From NCBI GenBank assembly GCA_037042185.1, contig JAXQJY010000031.1, positions 868,001-932,000 on the forward strand: DNA of 64,000 nucleotides, in the 5' to 3' direction. This stretch comes from Sordariomycetes sp. S80-01Y (Eukaryota; Ascomycota; Sordariomycetes). The notes under the pieces are model-generated. The model did no database searches and was not told the origin of the DNA. It saw only the letters and a list, made by a program, of their open reading frames with translations. Position numbers and translations under genes: made by a program. This document shows, in pieces, positions 34,517-44,277 of the stretch (the first letter of the stretch is position 1; every line of letters begins with the position of its first letter).

Positions 34517-37086
34517 TTATTGCGCGGACTCCCATCTCTGCAAACTCGAAATCGAAGCTTGTGTATGCGGATGGTCTAGTCCCAGTGTACGCTCCTGAAG
34601 GCGGATGCACCCATGTAGTACTTGCAGGGCTTCCGATTCCCGACGTTGGGACCAATATATGTGAGCTAGGGTGTTCGTGCTCACCAGCGTGTCAGGATGT
34701 TCCTGTCCCAGTATATTTCTCCTTGCTTCCAGGGTCCGTCGACTCATCTCCTCTGCCTCGCCGTGCTTGCCCTGTGCCTGTAGCGCCCACGCTAGGTTAT
34801 TCATGCTCCCTAGCGTGTCAGGATGTTCCTCCCCCAGTACGTGTCTCTTTACCTCTAGAGTCCGTCGATTTATCTCCTCTGCCTCGCCGTGCTTGCCCTG
34901 TGCCTGCAGCGCCCACGCTAGGTTATTCATGCTCCCTAGCGTGTCAGGATGTTCCTCTCCCAGTACGTGTCTCTTTACCTCTAGAGTCCGTCGATTTATC
35001 TCCTCTGCCTCGCCGTGCTTGCCCTGTGCCTGCAGCACCCACGCTAGGTTATTCATACTCGCCAGCGTATCAGGATGTTCCTCTCCTAATGTATTTCTCC
35101 TCGTCTCTAGAGTTCGTCGATTTATCTCCTCTGCCTCGCCGTGCTTACCCTGTGCCTGTAGCACTGATGCTAGGTTATTCATGCTCCCTAGCGTGTCAGG
35201 ATGTTCCTCTCCTAGTACGTGTCTTTTTACCTCCAGAGTCCGTCGATTCATCTCCTCTGCCTCGCCATGCTTGCCCTGTGCCTGCAGCACCCACGCTAGG
35301 TTATTTATACTCGCTAGCGTATCAGGATGTTCCTCTCCTAATATGTTTCTCCTCGTCTCTAGAGTCCGTCGATTTAGCTTCTCTGCCTCGTCGTGCTTAC
35401 CCTGTGCCTGTAGCACCCACGCTAGGTTATTTATACTCGCTAGCGTATCAGGATGTTCCTCTCCTAATATTTTTCTCCTCGTCTCTAGAGTCCGTCGATT
35501 TAGCTCCTCTGCCTCGCTGTGCTTACCCTGTGCCTGTAGCACCGACGCTAGGTTATTCATGCTCCCTAGCGTGTCAGGATGGACCTCTCCCAGTATATTC
35601 CTCCTCGCCTCCAGGGTCCGTCGATTCATCTCCTCTGCCTCGCCGTGCCTTCCGTTGCTATCGCGATACCCTGCCGCGTTATGCAGCAACGCACACCAGC
35701 TCCTGATATCGGCTTCCGCTGTTGGGCAAGCCTCTATCGCTGTCTCAATATGCGGATCTAGTTTTCGACATATCGTCCAGTTCTCAACCACACCAAACGG
35801 ATACTGCGACGATATGATGTTTAGAAACTTACACCGCCACCTCTCCTTATCATCGAAAGTCGCGAGCCATACCTGCGTGCAGAATTGCACAAGCGCATGC
35901 ATCTCAAGTGTATAGCCATCGACTGCTGCCGTTATCAAGGAATACCCCAGTAACACCTCAAGATCTTCCTCGATCTCCTGACCTTTCTCCTGCTTCGAAT
36001 ACGATACTAGCACCGATTCGGGAATGCCTTGAGGATTGAGGAAGCTCATAAAGCACAGCAGCTCAGTAGCGGACGGTCGATCGCGGCGCACTTGATTAAA
36101 CGTTAGTTGCCACGTCGTCACCACTGCATTTGACGCGCTATCGTCACGGCGGAGATCATTCGCTTCGCGGGCCAAGAGGCCCGTCTTCTTGTCGACACTT
36201 CTCTGAAACTCTTCAAGGTACGAAGTGATCGTCGTTTTTCGTACGCTTCGTCGCTTAATATATGATGCGGCTTGGATAATCGCAAGTGGCAGGTAATCAA
36301 GGGCGTAGAGTAGACTGTTGGCTGCGTCGTTGTCATAGATAGCTTTCCCAAGCCTTACGCGTAGAAGCTGCATGGCTTGGTCGCTCGCCATCACGGGCAC
36401 CTGAAAGATGTTGTCGTCGCCCACTAGCCACGCGGCCACCTTGACGCTCCGTGATGTCACGAGGACCGATCCTCGCCCCGTCTTCGGTATATACGACGTA
36501 AGTCGTCGCTCGCTTTCGGAGAGGACAGCAGCTTGGCTCGCGAACAATACGTCGCCGTCGTCGGCACTATCGACGATCATCAGCCACGGCCCATTCTCGT
36601 CGTCCGCTAGCCAGCGGTAGACTAGCTGCAGCAAGTTCTGCTGCGGGTCGTCTCGTCCGGGAAGCTTTAGCCGCTGGGCAATATCTTGGTAGGCCTCATG
36701 GAAGCGCGCGCTCGAGCTAGCGTGCACCCACAGGATGTATATGTTAGGAGAATTCCGTCGCACGTCGTGTGCGTACTGGATCGCAATCTGCGATTTTCTA
36801 ATTTCGTTAGCCTGCTCTTCGATATACCCTGTGAAACTCACCCGACACCCCCCAAGCCGACGAGCGCGGCGCGATCGCCCGGCCCTACGAGCGTGCGACG
36901 CAGCCATTTCGAGATGGCGGGGCGCTCGATAAAGTTAGGATCGGGGGAAAAGGGAACTGTCGAGAACGGCGTGGTGGGCTGTGGTGTAGCGCCTAGATGA
37001 ACGTTGATTGTCCCACCGTTCGACGCGGATAGACCCGCAAAAGTGTTGTAGCCACTGACCGGGCCTGTGAATGTCGTCGGGCTCAT
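34517..37086 (-). CDS. NLR: amyloid-motif / NB-ARC / TPR receptor protein
   Basis: STAND-type receptor of 841 residues. Exons 36842-37086 and 34517-36797 join over a 44 bp intron (36798-36841, branch GCTAAC). The join restores the complete P-loop VGLGGVGKSQIAIQYAHDVR with K83; without splicing this motif is broken. Layout: residues 2-32 form a short Gly/Asn/Ser/Thr-rich motif (see separate entry). A linker and FIERPAISKWLRRTL lead into NB-ARC with Walker B-like GPWLMIVDSADD, sensor GRGSVLVTSR, and a YLPLAI equivalent of GLPLA. MHALVQ stands in the MHD position. Then come eight 42-residue TPR repeats (467-802) of the NB-ARC/kinesin-light-chain kind and a shorter ninth. There is no catalytic effector domain; that function lies in the divergent PNP gene 231 bp away. 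Family role: ligand-induced oligomerisation that triggers an effector; the ligand is unknown. Confidence 0.93.
34637..35644 (-). repeat. Eight tandem 126-bp TPR-coding repeats
   Basis: Each unit encodes 42 residues of the form xEAEExNRRTLExRRxxLGEEHPDTLxSxNNLAxVLQAQGKH. Units 6 and 7 are identical in protein and nearly so in DNA; the others differ at a few positions, mostly the same ones (ETRR/EVKR, ASI/GSM, WV/SV). Such homogeneity points to recent unit duplication or exchange. The plus-strand reading of the array is a spurious 414-codon frame. Confidence 0.95.
36991..37083 (-). other. Putative amyloid signalling motif, NLR N-terminus (residues 2-32)
   Basis: The first ~30 residues of the NLR contain SP-x2-F-x2-P-V-S-G-Y-N-T-F-A-G, then NGGTINV. 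They are rich in Gly, Asn, Ser and Thr and lack charge, as expected for a beta-solenoid-forming motif. The same pattern ends the neighbouring PNP protein. Assignment as an amyloid motif is inferred from the pairing and composition. Confidence 0.75.
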
Positions 37087-37317
37087 GGTGATAACAGTTC
37101 TTGAAGACGAAATAAGTAAACGGCAGCCAACGACTGTCTATCGTATACGTGACGAAAAGCAATGGCCCTGCGAATGCTGTCAGCTGATCAGATGGCAGCC
37201 AGCGAATCACAACGATGCGAACCCCTGGCTGGTTTCACCCCGCGTTAAATACTTACGCGTCAGGCGGCCTTGAGGCAGGGTAGAGGTGAACTAATTTTAT
37301 CTTCGACAGCTCCTGCC
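37087..37317. promoter_or_regulatory. 231 bp shared divergent promoter, NLR / PNP pair
   Basis: This is the whole space between the two start codons, so both core promoters must lie here or overlap the opposite coding region. Such a short shared region suggests joint expression of receptor and effector. No specific factor site is claimed. Confidence 0.7.
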
Positions 37318-38538
37318 ATGCCTCGCACTAGACCTAATGGCCGTGACGACTTCGGAGTCGCTATTATCTGTGCGCTTCCCCTTGAATACGATGCCGTGTC
37401 CTACATTTTCGATGAGTTCTGGGACGAAGACGGAGACCACTACGGGCGCGCCATCGGGGATCCGAATAGCTACACAACTGGCCGTATTGGGGACTTTAAT
37501 GTCGTTTTGGCCCTATTACCACACATGGGAAGGGCTAATGCCGCGAGCGCAGCTGCAAGCATGCGATCAAGCTACGCTCAGCTAAGGCTCGCCCTGCTCG
37601 TTGGTGTGTGCGGCGGAGCGCCGCGCCTGGAGCAAGGCGAGGTCTTTCTGGGCGACGTGGTGATCAGTCAAATGGTCGTACAGTATGATTTCGGACGTCA
37701 GTATCCAGACAAATTCTTGCGGAAGGATACTGTTCAAGATAGCCTTGGCCGTCCCAACAAAGACATTCGTAACTTGGTGGCTACCTTTCAGACGGATCGT
37801 GGCCAGGACAAGCTCCAGGATCGAGTAAACCATTTTCTCCATCAGCTCCAGAGCAAAGTCAACGACACTAGGCGCCGGGGCAAGTACGACTACCCTGGAG
37901 TGCAGGAGGATCAGCTCTTCGCGCCGCAACATCGTCACAAACATCACTTGTTGTCCACTTGTATTTGCCAAAACTGCCTAAGCTCTTCGGATCCCGTTTG
38001 TGAGGAAGCACGGAGCGCGCCATGCGCAGACTTAGGCTGTGGTGGTGGTGATCCTTCGGTTCTGGACCGAGTTCGGTCTCATACCCATCTCGGTCAGACG
38101 ATAACACCACCGCAGGCAAACACTCATGTCGGAGTTATCGCGTCTGGAGACCTGGTACTCAAATCGGCTATCGATAGGGAGCGGATATACCAGGAGACCA
38201 AAGCTATCGCCTTCGAAATGGAAGGTGCTGGCGTGTGGGATGAGGTGCCTTGCATCATCCTCAAAGCAATTTGTGATTATGCTGACAGCCATAAGCACAA
38301 AGGCTGGCAAAACTACGCCGCTGCGACCGCAGCTGCAGCGTCAAAAGCTGTTCTCGAACGCTATATTCGTACGGATAGAGCTGGTGTAGCGCAAGAGCTG
38401 GGGACCGCAGCTCCGACAGCCGATTCACGAGGGAACATTTTGTCACCAGCGGTTTTTCACGCTCCGATATCTGGGCATAACGTTATTGCAGGCACCACGG
38501 TCACGGGAGGGACAACAACTTTTGATTTCCGGTCATAG
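37318..38538 (+). CDS. PNP_UDP-type nucleoside phosphorylase/nucleosidase effector with C-terminal amyloid-like motif
   Basis: Single-exon protein of 406 residues. Residues about 10-350 form a purine-nucleoside-phosphorylase-like fold: FGVAIICALPLEYDAV at the start, HMGRANAASAAASM, LLVGVCGGAP (glycine loop), GDVVIS, then AIAFEMEGAGVWD (Met301-Glu302, the ribose-contacting pair of the family) and AICDYADSHKHKGWQNYAAATAAAA with D320 and D323. This is the version common in fungal NLR-associated effectors; related bacterial domains cleave nucleotides in antiviral systems. Residues 376-406 repeat the motif found at the NLR N-terminus. The start at 37318 is preferred over an in-frame ATG 16 codons upstream because it sits directly before the domain. 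Inferred role: effector activated by templating from the NLR. Confidence 0.9.
   Translation: MPRTRPNGRDDFGVAIICALPLEYDAVSYIFDEFWDEDGDHYGRAIGDPNSYTTGRIGDFNVVLALLPHMGRANAASAAASMRSSYAQLRLALLVGVCGGAPRLEQGEVFLGDVVISQMVVQYDFGRQYPDKFLRKDTVQDSLGRPNKDIRNLVATFQTDRGQDKLQDRVNHFLHQLQSKVNDTRRRGKYDYPGVQEDQLFAPQHRHKHHLLSTCICQNCLSSSDPVCEEARSAPCADLGCGGGDPSVLDRVRSHTHLGQTITPPQANTHVGVIASGDLVLKSAIDRERIYQETKAIAFEMEGAGVWDEVPCIILKAICDYADSHKHKGWQNYAAATAAAASKAVLERYIRTDRAGVAQELGTAAPTADSRGNILSPAVFHAPISGHNVIAGTTVTGGTTTFDFRS
38443..38535 (+). other. Putative amyloid signalling motif, PNP C-terminus (residues 376-406)
   Basis: It reads SP-x2-F-x2-P-I-S-G-H-N-V-I-A-G, then TGGTTTF, and aligns with NLR residues 2-29 with one single-residue gap and about 12 identities: Ser, Pro, Phe, Pro, Ser, Gly, Asn, Ala, Gly, Gly, Gly, Thr. 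A polar linker separates it from the enzyme domain, as in HET-S-like effectors. Confidence 0.75.
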
Positions 38539-39472
38539 TACGAAAGCCTGGCCTTTAGACGGCTGGCTAATAGCGGCGAGTCGGTCGGCTCGGTCGAGTC
38601 TGCGGGTTACACCTTGTCTCTAATGGCCCCAGGTTGGGCCTTCGTGTTCGCTCCGTCAGCTCGCTCGACGCCTGCTGACCACACGTTGCATTGAACTATG
38701 GGTGTCGCGTTGGTCTCGTGTCTTCGCTTGAGTCTGTTAATCACACGTTGCACCGATCGATAGCAAATCAGGCCTCAATGCTATTTAGCTCCATCGACGT
38801 TGTCCTTGTGTTGAGCTTGTGTTGACCCAGCCTCTTGAAGCGTTCGAATTAGCTCTCGTGTCAACTAAATGTCTCGAGCTGCCTGAGCTGCTTCTTCGTC
38901 GTCAAAGTGCGTAAGAGAGGGCGCGAGCCGGGAGGTGGTGAGCTAGCAGCTTCGAAGAGGCGAGGGGCGCGAGGGGCTGTTGGCGGCTTGGTTGACAGAG
39001 CTGAACGAGAGCGGCCACTTCTGCCGATGCGGCTTTTTTATCATTGAGTGAGGATGAGCAGGCAGCAGTACCGGTGACGAGCAGAAGCGGGAGAAGGACG
39101 GGTTCAACCAGCGTGCGGTAGGTAGAGGTACTTATACTCTAGAAGCTGAGTGACTTGCGATGGTTGATGTTTGGCATCCACCGGAACCGGAAGAACCTGT
39201 ACTCGACACATGGGACCCCTGCATCGGAGCAATCAGAAAGCAGCATCTTCTTAAAACCGTTAGGGGGTGTCGATGTTTGGCTACTCTACTACACCCCGCG
39301 TCATGAGCAACCCAGGGGCCTCGACTCCAAATGCGGGGCTAGTAATCGATAAGAGCTGTGCTTCAGTGATGTCAGGCAGCCAGCTTCCACGTCCTCAGTT
39401 TCCAGCGCCTAAGCGTCAAACCCTTTCTGGTCGTAGAAGCTCCTCATTGATCCATATTCCAACAAGCTCAAG
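38539..39472. other. Intergenic region, PNP gene to MEMO1 gene
   Basis: About 930 bp, holding the 3' region of the PNP gene and the MEMO1 promoter. No gene recognised. Confidence 0.5.
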
Positions 39473-40498
39473 ATGCGCACACGTCCCCCCGGAAAGGCCG
39501 GCTCTTGGTACGTGGGCGACCCGGAGGAGCTGGGGGAAGAACTCGATGGCTACCTCTCCGACGTTCCCAAGACCATCGAAGGATCGCCAACACCGGTCCC
39601 TGGTGCAAGAGTCATTATCGCTCCGTAAGCCATATGGATCCCCATCAATATCTTTCCTGGGCGCGATACTGACTCACGCAGCCATGCCGGCTTCACTTAC
39701 TCCGGCCCTTGTGCCGCATGGGCTTACTCCTGCCTCGATCTGTCGACCTGCAAGCGCATCTTCCTGCTCGGACCCTCGCACACGTACTATCTCTCAGGAT
39801 GCGCTGTGACGACATTTGACAAGTACGCCACGCCCTTTGGCGACCTGACCGTCGACCGCGACACGATCCAACGCATCAAAGAGGCAGGGCGCTTCGATAA
39901 CATTCCCCCCAACGGAGACATGAAGGAACACTCCCTTGAGATGCACACACCTTACATCTACAAGCGACTACAACAGCAGTTCGGTTCTGAGGCCAACTTC
40001 CCGCCCATAGTGCCGGTGCTCGTTGGGGATAACGATGCCCGAGGCGAGAAGGAGGCCGCAAGTGTCTTCGTGAGCTACATGAAGGACCCGGAGAATGTGT
40101 TCATCATTTCCTCGGATTTCTGCCACTGGGGCTCCAATTTCTCGTACCAAGTCTACACGCCCGACTCCGACTGGCGGAACCTTCAACGCCTGAGGTCTCG
40201 TGATCCGGCACCGGCTGGCCAGCCCATCCACGAGACGATTCGGTTGATCGACGAGGCTGCTATGGATGCAGTGAAGGGGGGCAGTCACGATGCTTTCGTA
40301 GAGAATCTGGCGATCACGGGGAACACGGTCTGCGGTCGACATCCGATTGGGGTTGCGATGGCGGCGTTGGAGCATATTCGGAATGAGGGCGGAAGCCAAG
40401 ATGGCAAGTTCCGGGTCGTGAAGTACGAGAGGAGTAATTTGGTCAAGACCCCGTCGGATTTCAGTGTCAGTTATGTCAGTGCGTATGCTGTGATTTGA
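39473..40498 (+). CDS. MEMO1 family protein
   Basis: Cytosolic protein with a fold related to non-heme iron dioxygenases. The human member MEMO1 binds copper/iron and takes part in redox and motility signalling; the yeast member is Mho1. Exons 39473-39624 and 39682-40498 join over a 57 bp intron (39625-39681), giving VIIAPHAGFTYSGPCAAWAY and 322 residues, close to family length. Metal or active-site region residues are present: His in PHAGFTYSG, EHSLEMHTPY, and Cys-His in SSDFCHWGSNFSY. The start MRTRPPGKAGSWY matches the near-universal N-terminus R-x-AxxAGSWY of the family. Confidence 0.95.
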
Positions 40499-42126
40499 GA
40501 AAAGGGCGGGTGCATGCTTGAGAGGCGTTGAGAGGCGTTGAGAGGGATGGCAGGTGGAAACAGAGCACGCGAGATAAGGCTTGATGCTTACCATGAATGA
40601 TGAATTAGTCCATTTACTACGTTTGTTGCGCCAGCAAAATGTCATACAGAAAATTTCAATGAAGGTGCCGCTGGAGGCGGAATCCATCAAACCTGCCTGG
40701 GGCTGAGCGAGGACTCTGGAGGGTCTCAAACTCAACACATGTGCCGACGGATTCTCACGCATATCCAAATATACGTACTCTTGGTTATTTGAGGTCGTAT
40801 CGATAACATACAATCCAGGGTCTCGTTCGAGGCTCTCGACAGTCTTGGCCGTAATTACAGTCAGCACACAGGGTCCCTTTCTGCATGTCATCAGCATGGG
40901 ACCAAGGGCATCAGCCAGGCGCTGACCGACGTGAAGCCACCGCTCGGAAAGACACTTTCGAGGGCGCGAGCTGGCAACATGTCACTGGCTTCTGGTAAAC
41001 TGCACGGTGACGGCCTCTGATCACAATCACATCGTCACGGCTACGACATTCCGCGCCGGAATCGAACACGACGGCATGCGAGAGGCACCCCATTTCGGCC
41101 CATTTAGGCGCGCCGATCAACTGCAGGCAGGAGACTTTTCGAACCTCGCTCGCCTCGGACAGCTGCCGCACTTTTGCAACCACCAGCGCGACATGCGGGC
41201 TGAAACAACCTTGAATTTGGGCTGCGGCCAGCAAATGCTTGGTTTCCCTCCCAGCCAATCCGCGAGGGGATCAGCGGGGGCCCACCCGGTAGAGATTGGC
41301 TTTTCTTTGGCGGGTGCGAGCGCCGCTTTTCGATGGCTGCGACGTGAGAAGCAGACCGTGTGAACTTTGTTTCGTTGCTGGGCCGGTGGCGCTGGAACTT
41401 TATCTTTAACCTCTGTCCCGTTGAGTGTTGGGAGCGATGAGGGATGCGGGTCGTCGAAAAGGGTGCATTTGACGAAGCGATGCTGCGAGTGCTCCGTCCG
41501 AAGTAGTCCCTAGACGCTGAGACAATCCCTTTGTCGCGGCTGTCGCAGGCAGGCGGCCAAGAGCAGCAGCCCAAGATACGTGATTGGTCGGACGAGTCCA
41601 CTCCTGTGGGATGGATGGAGGCCTGGCATGGGAACTTGTACTGTAGAGCGCTGGAGGCTCCTCCTGGGGCAGCGCATCAGCACCGTGGCGCCTGCTGTCG
41701 CTGCCGCTGCCGCTGCCACTGCCACTGCGCTCACTGTAGACCCCTTGCGCCTCTCCCAGTAGAGAAGGGCCCCTTTTGATTGCTCCGTGCCACTCACCAC
41801 CATCCGTCTCCCGTTGACCATCTTCTTCCCTGCTGTGCCTTCCTTCGTCTGACTTTCTTCCACTCATTGCCGACTGTTCTCTTTTGTTCCCGGAATCGCC
41901 TTTCGATCCGTTACCGCCCGGATCCATTAATTGCTACCCTCTGTCCCCTACCGACAGACGTTCCGACCATGAGTGTAAGTGTCTCACCTCTGCTTTCCTC
42001 CTTACTGTTGGCGTTTCACTGGTCGGTGGGACTTGAGCGACCTCTGCCTTCTCCAGCAGATGGGCTTTCCTGGACCGTCACCATTCAAACACGTCGGCAA
42101 CCTCAATTGAAAGCCTTTAGCTGACC
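40499..42126. other. Intergenic region and SSO1 leader
   Basis: About 1.6 kb with no supportable gene. A 12-bp unit (gagaggcgttga) is repeated twice and partly a third time at about 40521-40550. From 41780 the plus strand is pyrimidine-rich, as in fungal leaders. A possible leader intron with GTAAGT at 41975 and TTTAG at 42120 would place an upstream ATG (41969) in frame with the SSO1 start. Confidence 0.5.
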
Positions 42127-43499
42127 ATGGCACAGAACTACGGCGGGTAAGTCCCCTATTCACGACCGCGCCCGCGTCTCGAGACCGCGATTCCACGACC
42201 GACACTGACACCCGATTAGATACGGCGGAAGGCCGAACCCTTACGATCAGCGCGGCGACGCGCCCCAAGGTGGCTACGGAGGCGGATACGGCGGTGGTTA
42301 CGGCCAGCAGCAACAGTACGGACACCAAGGGCATGCCCAGGCTCAGAACTCAATGGACGGTGGCTACGCAGGTACGGCTGGTTCGGGAGGCGAACAATAA
42401 CATGTGTACTGATCAGTAGCAGGCTCCGGCGTCGAGATGGCCCCCCTCGCCCAAAACGGCGCGTCCGTCGGTCGTAGCGACCCCAATGCCATCCTGAACG
42501 AATGCCGCGACATCGACCGCGGCATTGACGGCATCGAGCGCAATCTCGAGCAGCTCCGCATGCTCCAGCAGCGCACCCTCGACGACGCCGATGCTTCCTC
42601 CTCGAGCGCCGCCAACCGCCAGCTCGACGCCCTCTCGTCCGAGACCATGGCCTCATACCGCACCCTCACCGACCGCGTTCGTGTCGTCAAGTCGAACCCT
42701 GACTCCCGGACGCCCAAGAACAACCCTCAAGTCGGCCGTGTCGATCGTCGTCTGAAGGATGCCATTCGCCAGTACCAGTCCGTCGAGTCGCAATTCCGCA
42801 AGCGCACTCAGGACCAGATGGCTCGCCAGTACAAGATTGTCCGTCCCGATGCTTCAGAACAAGAAGTCCGTGCCGCGGTGGAGGATACCAGCTCGAACGG
42901 CCAAGTCTTCCAACAAGCGCTCATGCACAGCGATCGCCAGGGTCGTGCTCGTGCCGCGTTGAGCGCGGTGCAGGACCGCCACGATGCGCTGGTCAAGATT
43001 GAGCAGCAGATGGTAGAGCTCTCCCAGCTGTTCCAGGACATGGACACGCTGGTCGTGCAGCAGGAGGCGGCTGTCACCCAGATTGAGCAGAAGGGCGAGG
43101 AGGTGATTGACAACCTGGACAAGGGCAACGAGGAAATCGGCGTGGCTGTCAACACTGCGCGTGCTACCCGCAAGAAGAAGTGGATCTGCCTTGGTATCTC
43201 TGGTAAGCTCAGTTCTCGCATTTCCTTCGGTATGTCTGCTAACGACAACAGTCGCCATTGTCCTGATCGTGGTCATCATCGTGGTCATCTACTTTGTCGT
43301 CATCAAGGAGGGCGGCGACAACGCCAGCGGCGGCGGCGACGGCAACTCCAACAAGCGCAGCATCGACCTCCAGTCCCTGGGCTTCATCGGCCACCCCGTC
43401 CCCATCAACTCGCGCATCGTCGGCCGGAGCAACGAGGCGCTCGGCAACATGGCTCGCTTGTTACACGAGCGCATCCACCTGCCGCAACTGTCACAGTAA
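42127..43499 (+). CDS. SSO1: Plasma-membrane syntaxin (Qa-SNARE) Sso1/Psy1
   Basis: Target-membrane SNARE for exocytosis, partner of Sec9 and Snc1. Four exons: 42127-42146, 42220-42371, 42423-43202 and 43252-43499, about 399 residues. The N-terminus is Gly/Tyr/Gln-rich (YGGGYGGGYGQQQQ). The three-helix Habc domain starts near NAILNECRDIDRGIDGIERN. The SNARE helix contains VELSQLFQDMDTLVVQQEAAV with the zero-layer Gln, followed by RKKKWICLGIS and a membrane helix VAIVLIVVIIVVIYFVVI. The acceptor of intron 2 is a tandem TAGCAG (42419 or 42422), so an extra Ala is optional. Unusually, about 60 residues follow the membrane helix before the stop; most syntaxins end within a few residues. A start at 41969 through a leader intron (MSLT added) is an alternative. 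Confidence 0.93.
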
Positions 43500-44277
43500 G
43501 CTTCCCAGGCTGTCATCAGTCTGCGAGCCTACCGGACCAGAAGCCTGCGGCTGCTTCGTGTCTTACATATTGCCGTCTGCTTGCTTTAAACAGTGTCCCC
43601 TCCAAACTACGGGGGACAGGTACACACTCAGCGCGAGATCGTTTCTTTGGTATTTTCCCTCCTGGCTTGTTTATAGAAAAGCCTTAGAGCACCTCGGATC
43701 CTGCCATACTCAGGCGGGGGCGAGGTCACGCATTGTTTGGATATGTTTGGCTTTTGTTACCCAGGTATAGCTACATCGCCTCAGAGAAGGCGGCCTTGGG
43801 AGATGGGGGAGGAAAGTGTGTTGCCTTGCGGGAGTTCATTGCATTTCGGGGCGCCGGATATCAGATACTTCTTTTAATCATAGCTCTCTGTGCGGTTCAT
43901 CAAGCTCACCGTGAGGCCAATATGTGTGTTGGAGATGTGCCGTCTGCATTATGTCCCGGAAACCGAACGCCTTGCGTGCCTAATATCAATACTCCATGCT
44001 CGTCCAGATGCCATAGCTCGTTAAGAAGTCATTTCCCTACCGCATTCTGCCCATGACTCAGTCTTCGCTCCTGCCGCGCTTCCCGTTTCAAACTTGGAGA
44101 GGATCTCGATCATCTCCCGTTGAATACATCGAATTCTTCACGCTGCCAATCGCAGCATCAACCAGAAGCCGTTGATGAGCTCCAGGTGGCCCGTATCCGT
44201 CCTGCTCGGTACCCTCTGAGGCTGATATCCTGCCCTCAGCCACGATGGATCATCCGCTCCCAGCTTCCAGCGGGCTT
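43500..44277. other. Convergent 3' intergenic region
   Basis: About 780 bp between SSO1 (+) and the next minus-strand gene. No gene recognised; it should hold two 3' untranslated regions. Confidence 0.55.

Noticed and set aside
34637-35644. Repeat array considered as CRISPR-like or satellite DNA
   Set aside because: Units are directly adjacent without spacers, a multiple of three in length and in frame with a TPR protein.
34671-35915. 414-codon plus-strand frame with repeated SxPCLPCACS-like units
   Set aside because: Antisense of the NLR TPR repeats; its periodicity is imposed by the 126 bp coding repeats on the other strand.
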